From positions 1-64,000 of the forward strand of contig NZ_PYWX01000010.1 in assembly GCF_003031675.1 (NCBI RefSeq): a stretch of DNA of 64,000 nucleotides. Reading direction: 5' to 3'. How positions within the stretch are numbered: the first letter of the stretch is position 1; each line of letters begins with the position of its first letter. This DNA comes from Pseudomonas palleroniana (lineage in GTDB: Bacteria; Pseudomonadota; Gammaproteobacteria; Pseudomonadales; Pseudomonadaceae). Of this stretch, positions 52,647 to 62,241 are shown in pieces. The position numbers were made by a program, and so were the translations under genes. The notes below the pieces were generated by a model. It saw nothing but the letters and a program-made list of their open reading frames with translations. It was not told the origin of the DNA and did not search any database.

Positions 52647-55600
52647 GTGCCCGTTCTGCGTCTACCGCTTCTCCCTGCCGCGGCAGGTAAACAGCACTGG
52701 GGCAACCTGCCCGGTGCCGCCCTGAGCCTGGCCATTGCCGAGGCTGCCAGCGCAGCCAAGCGCTTTACCCTGCTGCTCACCGCCGACAGCCAAAGTGCCG
52801 AACGGCTGGAGCAGGAGCTGAGCTTCTTCGCCCCCGATTTGCCGGTGCTGCATTTCCCCGACTGGGAAACCCTGCCCTACGACCTGTTCTCGCCGCACCA
52901 GGACATCATCTCCCAACGCATCGCCAGCCTGTATCGCTTGCCGGAGTTGGCCCACGGTGTACTGGTGGTGCCGATCACCACGGCGCTGCACCGCCTGGCG
53001 CCGACCAAGTTCCTGCTCGGTAGCAGCCTGGTGCTGGATGTCGGCCAGAAACTCGACGTGGACCAGATGCGCACGCGCCTGGAAGCCAGCGGCTACCGCT
53101 GCGTCGACACGGTGTACGAACACGGCGAGTTCGCCGTGCGCGGGGCACTGATCGACCTGTTCCCCATGGGCAGCAAACTGCCGTATCGCATCGACCTGTT
53201 CGATGACGAAATCGAGACCCTGCGCACCTTCGACCCGGAAAACCAACGCTCCATCGACAAGGTCGATTCGGTCAAGCTGCTGCCGGCGCGGGAATTCCCC
53301 CTGCAAAAGGATGCGGTGACCCGCTTCAAGGCGCGCTTTCGCGAGCGCTTCGACGTGGACTTCCGCCGCTGCCCGATCTTTCAGGATTTGAGCAGTGGGA
53401 TTACGCCGGCCGGGATCGAGTACTACCTGCCACTGTTCTTCGACGAAACCTCCACCCTGTTCGATTACCTGCCCCAGGACACCCAGGTGTTCTCGCTACC
53501 GGGTATCGAACAAGCGGCGGAGAACTTCTGGAACGATGTGCGTAACCGCTATGAAGAGCGTCGCGTCGATCCGTCCCGTCCTTTATTACCGCCCGCCGAA
53601 TTGTTCCTGCCGGTGGAAGACTGCTTCGCGCGCCTGAAAAGCTGGCCGCGCGTGGTTGCCAGCCAGCAAGACGTGGAAGCCGGCAGCGGCCGCGAGCGCT
53701 TCCCCGCGCAAACGCTGCCGGACCTGGCAATTGAAGCCAAGGCCAATCAGCCGTTGGAAGCGCTGTCGAATTTCCTCGGCGATTTCCCTGGCCGCGTGTT
53801 GTTTACCGCTGAATCCGCCGGCCGCCGCGAAGTGCTGCTGGAGCTGCTGGAACGCTTGAAGCTGCGCCCGAAAACCGTCGACAACTGGCCGGACTTCGTT
53901 GCGGGCAAAGATCGCCTGGCGATTACCATTGCGCCGTTGGACGAGGGCTTGTTGTTGAACGACCCGGCCCTGGCGCTGATCGCCGAGAGCCCGCTGTTCG
54001 GCCAACGCGTGATGCAGCGCCGCCGCCGAGAAAAACGTGCCGACGCCAACAACGATGCGGTCATAAAGAACCTCACCGAGCTGCGCGAAGGCGCACCGGT
54101 GGTGCATATCGACCATGGCGTAGGTCGCTATCTGGGCCTGCAGACGCTGGAGATTGATAACCAGGCCGCCGAATTCCTCACCATGGAATACGCCGAGGGC
54201 GCCAAGCTCTACGTGCCCGTGGCCAACCTGCACCTGATCGCCCGCTACACCGGCAGCGACGACGCCTTGGCGCCGCTGCACCGCCTGGGTTCCGAGACCT
54301 GGCAGAAAGCCAAGCGCAAAGCCGCCGAACAGGTGCGCGATGTGGCCGCCGAGCTGCTCGACATCTACGCCCGCCGCGCCGCCCGCGAAGGTTATGCGTT
54401 CGCCGATCCGAAGGCCGACTACGCCACCTTCAGCGCCGGCTTCGCCTTCGAAGAAACCCCGGACCAGCAAACCACCATCGAAGCCGTGCGCGCCGACATG
54501 CTCGCACCCAAGCCGATGGACCGCCTGGTGTGCGGCGACGTGGGCTTCGGCAAGACCGAAGTGGCCATGCGTGCAGCGTTCATTGCCGTACACGCGGGCA
54601 AGCAAGTGGCGATTCTGGTGCCGACCACCCTGCTCGCCCAACAGCACTACAACAGCTTTCGCGACCGTTTTGCCGACTGGCCGGTGACCGTGGAAGTGAT
54701 GAGCCGCTTCAAGTCGGCCAAGGAAGTGAGTGCCGCCGTCGCCGATCTCGCCGAAGGCAAGATCGACATCGTGATCGGCACCCACAAGCTGCTGTCGGAC
54801 GATGTGAAGATCAAGAACCTGGGCCTGGTGATCATCGACGAAGAACACCGCTTTGGGGTGCGCCAGAAGGAACAGCTCAAGGCCCTGCGCAGCGAAGTCG
54901 ACATCCTGACCCTTACCGCCACGCCGATCCCGCGCACGCTGAACATGGCGGTGTCGGGCATGCGCGACCTGTCGATCATCGCCACGCCGCCGGCGCGCCG
55001 CTTGTCGGTGCGCACCTTCGTCATGGAGCAGAACAAAAGCACGGTCAAGGAAGCGCTGCTGCGCGAATTGCTGCGCGGCGGGCAGGTTTATTACCTGCAC
55101 AACGATGTGAAAACCATTGAGAAATGCGCTGCCGACCTCGCCGAGCTGGTGCCGGAAGCCCGTATTGCCATCGGCCACGGCCAGATGCGCGAACGTGAAC
55201 TCGAACAGGTGATGAGCGACTTCTATCACAAGCGCTTCAACGTGCTGATCGCCTCGACCATTATCGAGACCGGCATCGACGTGCCGAGCGCCAACACCAT
55301 CATCATCGAGCGCGCCGACAAGTTCGGCCTGGCCCAATTGCACCAGTTGCGTGGCCGCGTCGGGCGCAGCCACCACCAGGCCTACGCCTATCTGCTGACG
55401 CCTCCACGCCAGCAGATTACCGGGGATGCCGAAAAGCGCCTGGAAGCGATCGCCAACACCCAGGACCTGGGGGCCGGTTTTGTACTGGCCACCAACGACC
55501 TGGAAATCCGCGGTGCCGGCGAATTGCTGGGCGACGGCCAGAGCGGACAGATCCAGGCGGTGGGCTTCACCCTGTATATGGAAATGCTGGAACGCGCCGT

Positions 55601-56096
55601 GAAGGCCATTCGCAAGGGCGAGCAACCGAACCTCGACCAACCCTTGGGTGGCGGTCCGGAAATCAACCTGCGCTTGCCGGCGCTGATCCCCGAGGATTAT
55701 CTGCCGGATGTGCATGCACGATTGATCCTGTACAAGCGCATTGCCTCGGCCACCGATGAAGAAGGTCTCAAGGACCTGCAGGTGGAAATGATCGACCGCT
55801 TCGGCCTGTTGCCTGAACCGACCAAGAACCTGGTGCGCCTGACCTTGCTCAAATTGCAGGCCGAGCAGTTGGGGATCAAGAAGGTCGACGCCGGGCCTCA
55901 AGGTGGGCGCATCGAATTTGCCGCGCAAACGCCGGTTGACCCCTTGGTGCTGATCAAGCTGATCCAGGGGCAGCCCAACCGTTACAAGTTCGAAGGGGCT
56001 ACGCTGTTCAAATTCATGGTCCCGATGGAACGCGCCGAAGAACGCTTTAATACCCTGGAGGCGCTGTTTGAGCGCCTCATTCCGAAATCCGCTTGA
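52647..56096 (+). CDS. mfd: Transcription-repair coupling factor
   Basis: A 1149-residue DNA translocase that removes stalled RNA polymerase and recruits UvrA. UvrB-like N-terminal domains (ADSQSAERLEQELSFFAPDL, FPDWETLPYDLFSPHQDIIS), the RNA-polymerase-interacting domain (APVVHIDHGVGRYLGLQTLE), the RecG-like helicase with Walker A CGDVGFGKTEVAMRAAFIAV and DEEHRFGVRQKEQLK, and the TRCF C-terminus. Full length. Starts at GTG 52647, GGAG being about 12 nt upstream. It overlaps the ribosome-binding region of the next gene, a likely operon. Confidence 0.97.
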   Translation: MPVLRLPLLPAAAGKQHWGNLPGAALSLAIAEAASAAKRFTLLLTADSQSAERLEQELSFFAPDLPVLHFPDWETLPYDLFSPHQDIISQRIASLYRLPELAHGVLVVPITTALHRLAPTKFLLGSSLVLDVGQKLDVDQMRTRLEASGYRCVDTVYEHGEFAVRGALIDLFPMGSKLPYRIDLFDDEIETLRTFDPENQRSIDKVDSVKLLPAREFPLQKDAVTRFKARFRERFDVDFRRCPIFQDLSSGITPAGIEYYLPLFFDETSTLFDYLPQDTQVFSLPGIEQAAENFWNDVRNRYEERRVDPSRPLLPPAELFLPVEDCFARLKSWPRVVASQQDVEAGSGRERFPAQTLPDLAIEAKANQPLEALSNFLGDFPGRVLFTAESAGRREVLLELLERLKLRPKTVDNWPDFVAGKDRLAITIAPLDEGLLLNDPALALIAESPLFGQRVMQRRRREKRADANNDAVIKNLTELREGAPVVHIDHGVGRYLGLQTLEIDNQAAEFLTMEYAEGAKLYVPVANLHLIARYTGSDDALAPLHRLGSETWQKAKRKAAEQVRDVAAELLDIYARRAAREGYAFADPKADYATFSAGFAFEETPDQQTTIEAVRADMLAPKPMDRLVCGDVGFGKTEVAMRAAFIAVHAGKQVAILVPTTLLAQQHYNSFRDRFADWPVTVEVMSRFKSAKEVSAAVADLAEGKIDIVIGTHKLLSDDVKIKNLGLVIIDEEHRFGVRQKEQLKALRSEVDILTLTATPIPRTLNMAVSGMRDLSIIATPPARRLSVRTFVMEQNKSTVKEALLRELLRGGQVYYLHNDVKTIEKCAADLAELVPEARIAIGHGQMRERELEQVMSDFYHKRFNVLIASTIIETGIDVPSANTIIIERADKFGLAQLHQLRGRVGRSHHQAYAYLLTPPRQQITGDAEKRLEAIANTQDLGAGFVLATNDLEIRGAGELLGDGQSGQIQAVGFTLYMEMLERAVKAIRKGEQPNLDQPLGGGPEINLRLPALIPEDYLPDVHARLILYKRIASATDEEGLKDLQVEMIDRFGLLPEPTKNLVRLTLLKLQAEQLGIKKVDAGPQGGRIEFAAQTPVDPLVLIKLIQGQPNRYKFEGATLFKFMVPMERAEERFNTLEALFERLIPKSA

Positions 56097-56107
56097 AGGA
56101 CGCCCCC

Positions 56108-56677
56108 ATGCGCCTGCTCCGCACCCTAAGCCTGCTGTTGGTGGTACTCGCACCGGCGGCCTTTGCCGACAGCCCGTATCAGGTGGAAATGATCCTGGTA
56201 CGCCAGAACGCGGAGCCGGTGATCAACAGCCGCGCCGCGCCGGAAAACTGGGATGCCGGTGCCGTTCACCTGGGCAACGATAAAATCAGCCCGCCGCGCC
56301 TGAACAACATCGTCGACAAACTCAATGCGGACAACAGCTACACCGTGCTGGCGCACAAAGCCTGGGAGCAGAACCTTGGCGATCAACCGGTGAAAGTCGC
56401 GATCACCGACGGCCAGGAACAATTCGGCCAGTTCCCTATCGAAGGCGTGCTGAACCTGCAATTGGGCCGTTTCACCGATATCGACGCCGACTTCTGGATC
56501 AACCAGTTCGACAGCAATGGCAGCGTGATCGCCAGCGAGCACCTGGCCCAGAAAGACGTGCGCACCAAGAACAACCAGCTCAACTACCTGGATGGCGGCC
56601 ATCTGGCGCTGCTGATCAAGATCACTTCGCTGACCGCCAAGCCACCCAGCGCACCACCGCCCGACATTCAGGACTGA
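56108..56677 (+). CDS. CsiV-family periplasmic protein
   Basis: A 189-residue protein with a signal peptide (MRLLRTLSLLLVVLAPAAFA, cleaved before DSPY). The mature part YQVEMILVRQNAEPVINSRA onward and the domain ending LDGGHLALLIKITSL match CsiV-like proteins, known from Vibrio as a peptidoglycan-synthesis partner, with uncharacterised relatives in Pseudomonas. GAAGGA overlaps the mfd stop, with 7-nt spacing to ATG 56108, so translation is coupled with mfd. Its role here is inferred only from family. Confidence 0.75.
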   Translation: MRLLRTLSLLLVVLAPAAFADSPYQVEMILVRQNAEPVINSRAAPENWDAGAVHLGNDKISPPRLNNIVDKLNADNSYTVLAHKAWEQNLGDQPVKVAITDGQEQFGQFPIEGVLNLQLGRFTDIDADFWINQFDSNGSVIASEHLAQKDVRTKNNQLNYLDGGHLALLIKITSLTAKPPSAPPPDIQD

Positions 56678-56686
56678 TCCAGCGCC

Positions 56687-59377
56687 ATGCCCCTGACGTC
56701 GTCATTGACCAAACCGCTGGCCCCCTCGTGGGCCAACCGCTTTAAAGAGCAGAGCTTGGAGCGCGGGCGGCGTTATGCACTGGAAAATCGCGTGCGCATC
56801 GTCGAGTCCGGCGACAGCACCATCATCGCCAGTTGTGAAGGCTCCGGCAGCAACGTTTACCGGCAGACCATCTCACTGCGCGAATCGGCCAAGGGCACAC
56901 TGATTCTGGTGGACAGCCGCTGTACCTGCCCGGTGCACACCAACTGCAAACACATCGCGGCGGTATTGCTCAAGGTTCAGGAAACCCTGGCTTACCCGGC
57001 CGCCGCCCAGGACGCCGAGCTGCTGGAAAAGCTCCAGGCCGTACTGGATAACCGCGTGGTGTTGCCGCAAGTGGTGATGGAAGATGTGCCGCCCGTGCCG
57101 CGCTTATGGCTGGCCAGTGCCGAATTCAGTGCGTTCGAGCCGCGCAACGGCAAGATGCAGCGCTATATCCAGCACCGTGCGGCGTTGTCGTTCAATTATT
57201 TGGGCAACTATGTCAGCGGGCAGAAAAACGCCGACATCATCGTGCGCCAGGAAACCCAGAGCCTGCGTATCAAGCGGCATCCCGAGCTGGAACAGCGCTA
57301 TCGCGAGCAACTGCGCCTGCTGGGCTTCAAGATCGCTACGCGGCAGAGCAAAGCCCTGCCGGAAAGCGCCGGCGAACTGTTCGAAATGGTCAATGACAGC
57401 GCCTGGCTGAACTTCACCCTCAATGCATCGCCCACCTTGCGCAGCGAAGGCTGGGAGCTGCAGATCGATGAAGATTTCGGCTTCGACCTGAGCGCCGTCG
57501 ATGATTGGTACGCCACGGTCGATGAAGGGCCGGAGCGCGACTGGTTCGACCTGGAGTTGGGGATTATCGTCAACGGTGAGCGCCTGAGCCTGCTGCCGAT
57601 CCTGTTGAACCTGATGCGCTCCCACACCGAAATTCTCAACCCGGAAAAACTCGCACGGCGCCGCGATGACGAGCTGATCCTGGTGAATATCCCGGGGCTG
57701 CCCAATGGTCATGGGCCGCTGCAAGTAGCGCTGCCCTATGGCCGGTTGAAACCGGTATTGGCCACCCTTGGCGAGTTTTATCTGCAAGATCCCGGCACCA
57801 CCACACTGCGCCTGGCAAAGGCCGACGCGATTCGCCTGAACCCACTCGAAGACCTGCCACTGCAATGGGAAGGTGGCGAGAAAATCCGCAACTTTGCCCA
57901 ACGCCTGCGCGACATCAAGGATTTCACCTGCATAGCGCCCGAAGGGCTGAACGCAACCTTGCGCCCGTATCAGCTGGAAGGCTTGAGCTGGATGCAGTCG
58001 CTGCGCCAACTGGACGTCGGTGGGATTCTTGCGGATGACATGGGCCTGGGTAAAACCTTGCAAACCCTGGCGCATATTCTCAGTGAAAAAACCGCCGGGC
58101 GCCTGGACCGGCCGTGCATGGTGGTGATGCCCACCAGCCTGATTCCCAACTGGCTGGATGAGGCGGCGCACTTCACACCGCAGCTCAGGGTATTGGCGCT
58201 GTACGGTGCGGGACGCAAGAAACATTTCCCGAACCTGCAGGACTATGACCTGCTGCTGACCACGTATGCGTTGTTGCCCAAGGACATCGAACGGCTCGCC
58301 GCCCTGCCCTTGCATGTGCTGATCCTGGACGAAGCTCAATACATCAAGAACCCCAACAGCAAGGCGGCCCAGGCGGCGCGCGAACTGAATGCACGGCAGC
58401 GCCTGTGCCTGAGTGGTACGCCACTGGAAAACCACCTGGGCGAGCTGTGGTCGTTGTTCCACTTTCTGCTGCCGGGCTGGCTGGGCGATGTCAAAAGCTT
58501 CAACCGCGATTACCGCGTGCCCATCGAAAAGCGCGCCAGTGATGTGCGATTGCAGCATCTCAATGGTCGGATCAAACCGTTCCTGCTGCGCCGCACCAAG
58601 GAGCAGGTGGCAACTGAGTTGCCACCCAAGACCGAGATCATCCACTGGGTCGATCTCAATGAGGCCCAGCGCGATGTGTACGAGACCATGCGCCTGGCCA
58701 TGGACAAGAAGGTGCGCGACGAGATCACCCGCAAGGGGGTGGCCCGCAGCCAGATCATCATTCTTGAAGCACTGCTCAAGCTGCGCCAGGTGTGCTGCGA
58801 CCTGCGCCTGGTCAACGACGCGACCTTGCCCGTACGGGGCAGCAGCTCCGGCAAGCTCGACAGCCTGATGGAGATGCTCGAGGAACTGTTTGAAGAGGGG
58901 CGGCGAATCCTGCTGTTTTCCCAATTCACCTCGATGCTCAGCCTGATCGAGACCGAGCTGAAAAACCGTGGCATCGCCTACGCCCTGTTGACCGGCCAGA
59001 CCCGGGATCGGCGTACACCGGTGAAGGATTTCCAGAGCGGCAAACTGCAGATTTTTCTGATCAGCCTGAAGGCGGGTGGCGTAGGCTTGAACCTGACCGA
59101 AGCCGACACCGTGATCCATTACGACCCATGGTGGAACCCGGCCACGGAAAACCAGGCCACCGACCGCGCCTATCGCATCGGGCAAGAGAAGCCAGTGTTC
59201 GTGTACAAGATGATTGCCCGAGGCACGGTGGAGGAGAAAATCCAGCACCTGCAGAAGGAGAAGTCCGACTTGACGGCAGGCGTGCTGGATGGTCGCACGA
59301 CCGGGGACTGGCAATTGGGCAACGAGGATATCGAGGCGTTGTTTGCACCGTTGCCCAACAAACAGGAAAAGCGCTGA
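56687..59377 (+). CDS. SNF2-family DEAD-like helicase with SWIM zinc finger
   Basis: An 896-residue protein: an N-terminal SWIM zinc-binding domain (CTCPVHTNCKHIAAVLLKVQ, C-x-C...C-x-H), a middle helical region, then the SNF2 ATPase: motif I ADDMGLGKTLQTL, DEAH-like VLILDEAQYIKNP, the LRLVNDATLPVRG region and motif VI ATENQATDRAYRIGQEKPVF. Swi2/Snf2 enzymes translocate on double-stranded DNA; the bacterial SWIM type (HepA/RapA-like) lacks a defined task. Starts 9 bp after the CsiV stop, and ends before a REP doublet convergent with nagZ. Confidence 0.88.
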   Translation: MPLTSSLTKPLAPSWANRFKEQSLERGRRYALENRVRIVESGDSTIIASCEGSGSNVYRQTISLRESAKGTLILVDSRCTCPVHTNCKHIAAVLLKVQETLAYPAAAQDAELLEKLQAVLDNRVVLPQVVMEDVPPVPRLWLASAEFSAFEPRNGKMQRYIQHRAALSFNYLGNYVSGQKNADIIVRQETQSLRIKRHPELEQRYREQLRLLGFKIATRQSKALPESAGELFEMVNDSAWLNFTLNASPTLRSEGWELQIDEDFGFDLSAVDDWYATVDEGPERDWFDLELGIIVNGERLSLLPILLNLMRSHTEILNPEKLARRRDDELILVNIPGLPNGHGPLQVALPYGRLKPVLATLGEFYLQDPGTTTLRLAKADAIRLNPLEDLPLQWEGGEKIRNFAQRLRDIKDFTCIAPEGLNATLRPYQLEGLSWMQSLRQLDVGGILADDMGLGKTLQTLAHILSEKTAGRLDRPCMVVMPTSLIPNWLDEAAHFTPQLRVLALYGAGRKKHFPNLQDYDLLLTTYALLPKDIERLAALPLHVLILDEAQYIKNPNSKAAQAARELNARQRLCLSGTPLENHLGELWSLFHFLLPGWLGDVKSFNRDYRVPIEKRASDVRLQHLNGRIKPFLLRRTKEQVATELPPKTEIIHWVDLNEAQRDVYETMRLAMDKKVRDEITRKGVARSQIIILEALLKLRQVCCDLRLVNDATLPVRGSSSGKLDSLMEMLEELFEEGRRILLFSQFTSMLSLIETELKNRGIAYALLTGQTRDRRTPVKDFQSGKLQIFLISLKAGGVGLNLTEADTVIHYDPWWNPATENQATDRAYRIGQEKPVFVYKMIARGTVEEKIQHLQKEKSDLTAGVLDGRTTGDWQLGNEDIEALFAPLPNKQEKR

Positions 59378-59390
59378 CGGTCAGACCGTC

Positions 59391-59475
59391 ATCGGGAGCA
59401 AGCCCCCTCCCGCACTTGACCGCGTTTCATCTGAAGAAACGCGATCAGTGTGGGAGGGGGCTTGCTCCCGATAGC
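59391..59475. repeat. REP doublet (REPIN-like inverted pair)
   Basis: Inverted copies: ATCGGGAGCAAGCCCCCTCC (first) and GTGGGAGGGGGCTTGCTCCC (second), with a GTTTC...GAAAC hairpin between them, located between convergent SNF2 and nagZ. Confidence 0.9.
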
Positions 59476-59488
59476 CGCGACGCGGTGT

Positions 59489-60499
59489 TCAGTCGATCAA
59501 CTGAGCCTCGCGCAACGCAGTGAGCGCCACCAACCAACGCGGGTCCTGCTTGTAGTCCGTCGATGCAATCGCCTGGCCACGCATGCGTGCAATGCGGGCC
59601 GATGGCTTGACCTTCATACGCTGTGCCGCGCTGAGTGCAAGCTCGGCGGCGGCACGATCGTTACACACCAACCCCATGTCGCAACCCGCTGTCAGCGCCG
59701 CTTCAATACGGCTCGCAGCGTCGCCCACCACGTGCGCCCCAGCCATGGACAGGTCATCGCTGAAGATGACCCCGTCGAACTGCAATTCGCCGCGCAGGAT
59801 GTCCTGCAACCAGCGTCGCGAGAAACCGGCGGGCTGGGAATCCACTTGCGGATAAATCACGTGCGCAGGCATCACTGCCGCCAACTGCTTGCTCAGGCGT
59901 GCGAAAGGCACCAGGTCATTGTTGCGAATCTGTTCCAGGCTGCGTTCGTCATTGGGAATAGCAACGTGGGAATCAGCCTCAGCCCAACCGTGCCCCGGGA
60001 AGTGTTTACCGGTAGCGGCCATGCCGGCGCTGTTCATGCCCCGGATAAACGCCCCGGCGAGCACGGCCGCACGCTCGGGGTCAGCCTCGAAGGAGCGCGT
60101 GCCGACCACGGCGCTGCGCTGGTAATCCAGATCCAGTACCGGGGCAAAGCTCAGGTCAAGGCCCACAGCCAGCACCTCAGTTGCCATGATCCAGCCACAC
60201 TGCTCGGCCAGGTATTCGGCATTGGGGTTATCCGCCAAGGCGCGCATCGCCGGCAAACGCACGAAGCCTTGGCGCAGGCGCTGCACGCGACCGCCCTCCT
60301 GGTCGACCGCCAGCAGCAAATCCGGGCGCACCGCACGGATGGCCGCGCTCAGCTCGCGGACCTGGCGCGGATGCTCGATATTGCGTGCAAAAATGATCAG
60401 CCCACCCACTTCCGGCTGACGCAACAGGTGACGATCCTCGGCCGTCAGCCAGGTACCGGCAACGTCGACCATCAAAGAACCTTGCAGGGCAGCAGTCAT
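59489..60499 (-). CDS. nagZ: Beta-N-acetylhexosaminidase NagZ
   Basis: A 336-residue cytosolic GH3 glycosidase of peptidoglycan recycling. It releases GlcNAc from GlcNAc-1,6-anhydroMur peptides, and its product controls AmpR-regulated beta-lactamase induction. The flexible-loop general-acid motif KHFPGHGWAEADSH and nucleophile Asp in GVIFSDDLSMAGAH are present, as is AVDQEGGRVQRLR. ATG 60499. It is convergent with the SNF2 gene and downstream of psrA (same strand, 150 bp). Confidence 0.95.
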   Translation of the reverse strand: MTAALQGSLMVDVAGTWLTAEDRHLLRQPEVGGLIIFARNIEHPRQVRELSAAIRAVRPDLLLAVDQEGGRVQRLRQGFVRLPAMRALADNPNAEYLAEQCGWIMATEVLAVGLDLSFAPVLDLDYQRSAVVGTRSFEADPERAAVLAGAFIRGMNSAGMAATGKHFPGHGWAEADSHVAIPNDERSLEQIRNNDLVPFARLSKQLAAVMPAHVIYPQVDSQPAGFSRRWLQDILRGELQFDGVIFSDDLSMAGAHVVGDAASRIEAALTAGCDMGLVCNDRAAAELALSAAQRMKVKPSARIARMRGQAIASTDYKQDPRWLVALTALREAQLID

Positions 60500-60652
60500 A
60501 AACCTTCCTTAAATAACGCACACAACCCGTTGCCCTCACGCAGCCCCCTTCATACTGGGCGCTGAGTGAAAGCAACGGGTTGCGAGTCAATAGCTGAAAT
60601 CGGCATGGTGGCTAGCTTAGCGGATGCCAGCAGCCAAGCACACCCGGCACGG

Positions 60653-61360
60653 TCATGCTTTGGCGACGGCCGGTGTCGATTTGCTGCGAGGACGCAATTG
60701 GGCGGCAGCCATGGCTTGATCGGTCACACCGGTTTCAGCACGCATGCCGGCGGCGAGAAATGGCACCATCAGGCGCATCACCTGCTCGATGGATGTGTTG
60801 ACGCCGAAATCGGTCTCGGCAATGGCGCGCAATGCCTTGATCCCGGACATGCTGAACGCGGCGGCACCGAGCATGAAGTGCACACGCCAGAACAATTCGA
60901 TCGGCGGAATACGTGGGGCGGCTTCATTGACCAACAACATGTAACGGCGAAATACCTTGCCGTACATATCTTCAAGATAACGCCGCAGGTGGCCCTGACT
61001 CTGGCTGAACGCCAGGCCTAACAGGCGCATGAAAATCGACAGGTCGTTGCCGCTGCGCGGTTGCACCACCAGCGCCTGTTCAACCAGGATTTCCAGCAGG
61101 TCTTCCAGGCTTGGCTTGTTTTCCGGCTTGGTCTGGCGACGCTCCAGTTCACGGTCGAGGCTGGCGCAGAACGGCCCCAGGAAGCGCGAGAATACCGCCT
61201 GGATCAGGGCTTTTTTCGAGCCGAAATGGTAATTCACTGCCGCGAGGTTGACCCCAGCCTTGCTGGTGATCAGACGCAATGAGGTTTCAGCAAATCCTTT
61301 TTCCGCGAACAACTGCTCGGCAGCATCGAGAATGCGTTCAACGGTTTCCGACTGGGCCAT
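60653..61360 (-). CDS. psrA: TetR-family regulator PsrA
   Basis: A 235-residue TetR regulator. HTH in SLRLITSKAGVNLAAVNYHF, then a ligand-binding domain with FMRLLGLAFSQSQGHLRRYL. PsrA of pseudomonads senses long-chain fatty acids, represses its own gene and beta-oxidation genes, and activates rpoS. ATG 61360 begins the family sequence MAQSETVERILDAAEQLF; the frame is open 72 bases further upstream. Two tandem PsrA-type sites lie 16-42 bp upstream, supporting the identity and autoregulation. Divergent from lexA. Confidence 0.93.
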   Translation of the reverse strand: MAQSETVERILDAAEQLFAEKGFAETSLRLITSKAGVNLAAVNYHFGSKKALIQAVFSRFLGPFCASLDRELERRQTKPENKPSLEDLLEILVEQALVVQPRSGNDLSIFMRLLGLAFSQSQGHLRRYLEDMYGKVFRRYMLLVNEAAPRIPPIELFWRVHFMLGAAAFSMSGIKALRAIAETDFGVNTSIEQVMRLMVPFLAAGMRAETGVTDQAMAAAQLRPRSKSTPAVAKA

Positions 61361-61375
61361 GGCTACTCCGCCTGA

Positions 61376-61402
61376 CAAACACTTGTTTGAAACATACGTT
61401 TC
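61376..61402 (-). promoter_or_regulatory. Two tandem PsrA operators
   Basis: CAAAC-ACTT-GTTTG (61376-61389) and GAAAC-ATAC-GTTTC (61389-61402), overlapping by one base, each matching the established PsrA site (G/C)AAAC-N4-GTTT(G/C). They lie just upstream of psrA. Confidence 0.8.
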
Positions 61403-61560
61403 AGAGTATGTCTTGTCAAGCCTGCGGTCCATTTTCCGGCCGGGCAGTCACCTGTTTCAGCGCTATTTAATCACATCCTTGCGGCTCTATAGGCAGCGCT
61501 GTCGCTGCCCTGCAGGCGCACCGACAAATGACCGTCCAGCGGAGCGCTCGAAAAGGATGA

Positions 61561-61612
61561 TTGCCAAGCGCAGTCCACTGTATATAATCCCAGTCACTGT
61601 ATAAAAAGACAG
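61561..61612 (+). promoter_or_regulatory. lexA promoter with two LexA (SOS) boxes
   Basis: TTGCCA (61561) and TATAAT (61583) with a 16-bp spacer form the promoter. SOS box 1 CTGTATATAATCCCAG (61578-61593) covers the -10; box 2 CTGTATAAAAAGACAG (61597-61612) follows. Both match CTGT-N8-ACAG well, box 2 perfectly at its ends. The start codon is 10 bases after box 2. Confidence 0.88.
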
Positions 61613-61622
61613 AGCGATCAAC

Positions 61623-62231
61623 ATGCTAAAACTGACGCCACGCCAAGCTGAGATTCTGGCTTTTATCAAGCGCTGCCTCGATGACAACGGCTACCCGCCG
61701 ACCCGAGCGGAAATTGCGCTGGAACTGGGATTCAAGTCTCCCAACGCCGCCGAAGAACACCTCAAGGCCCTCGCTCGCAAAGGCGCGATCGAGATGACCC
61801 CAGGCGCTTCACGCGGTATCCGCATCCCTGGCTTCGAAGCCAAGGCCGATGAGTCGACGCTACCCATTATCGGCCGCGTCGCTGCTGGCGCGCCGATCCT
61901 GGCGCAGCAGCACGTCGAGGAGTCCTGCAACATCAACCCGACCTTCTTCCATCCGCGCGCCGACTACCTGTTACGGGTTCAAGGCATGAGCATGAAGGAT
62001 GTGGGTATTTTCGACGGAGACCTGCTGGCCGTCCATACCACCCGCGAAGCCCGTAATGGCCAGATCATCGTCGCGCGTATTGGCGATGAAGTGACCGTCA
62101 AACGCTTCAAGCGCGAAGGCAGCAAGGTCTGGCTTATAGCCGAAAACCCTGAGTTCGCCCCGATCGAAGTCAACCTGAAAGATCAGGACCTGGTGATCGA
62201 AGGCCTGAGCGTCGGCGTCATTCGCCGCTAA
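61623..62231 (+). CDS. lexA: LexA repressor
   Basis: A 202-residue SOS repressor. N-terminal winged HTH ([40 protein letters not shown]), self-cleavage site A88-G89 in [10 protein letters not shown], and the Ser-Lys dyad S123 (GMSMKDVGI) and K160 (DEVTVKRFK). RecA-stimulated cleavage inactivates it. Two LexA boxes precede it, so it is autoregulated. sulA follows after 10 bp in the same operon, the usual Pseudomonas layout. Confidence 0.97.
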   Translation: MLKLTPRQAEILAFIKRCLDDNGYPPTRAEIALELGFKSPNAAEEHLKALARKGAIEMTPGASRGIRIPGFEAKADESTLPIIGRVAAGAPILAQQHVEESCNINPTFFHPRADYLLRVQGMSMKDVGIFDGDLLAVHTTREARNGQIIVARIGDEVTVKRFKREGSKVWLIAENPEFAPIEVNLKDQDLVIEGLSVGVIRR

Positions 62232-62241
62232 AGGAGGCACC

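Noticed and set aside
53586..56153. 855-codon open frame antisense to mfd
   Set aside because: Pure shadow of high-GC codon use; no recognisable motif, while the opposite strand encodes full-length Mfd.
57104..59314. 736-codon open frame antisense to the SNF2 gene
   Set aside because: Shadow frame; the sense strand has all helicase motifs in order.
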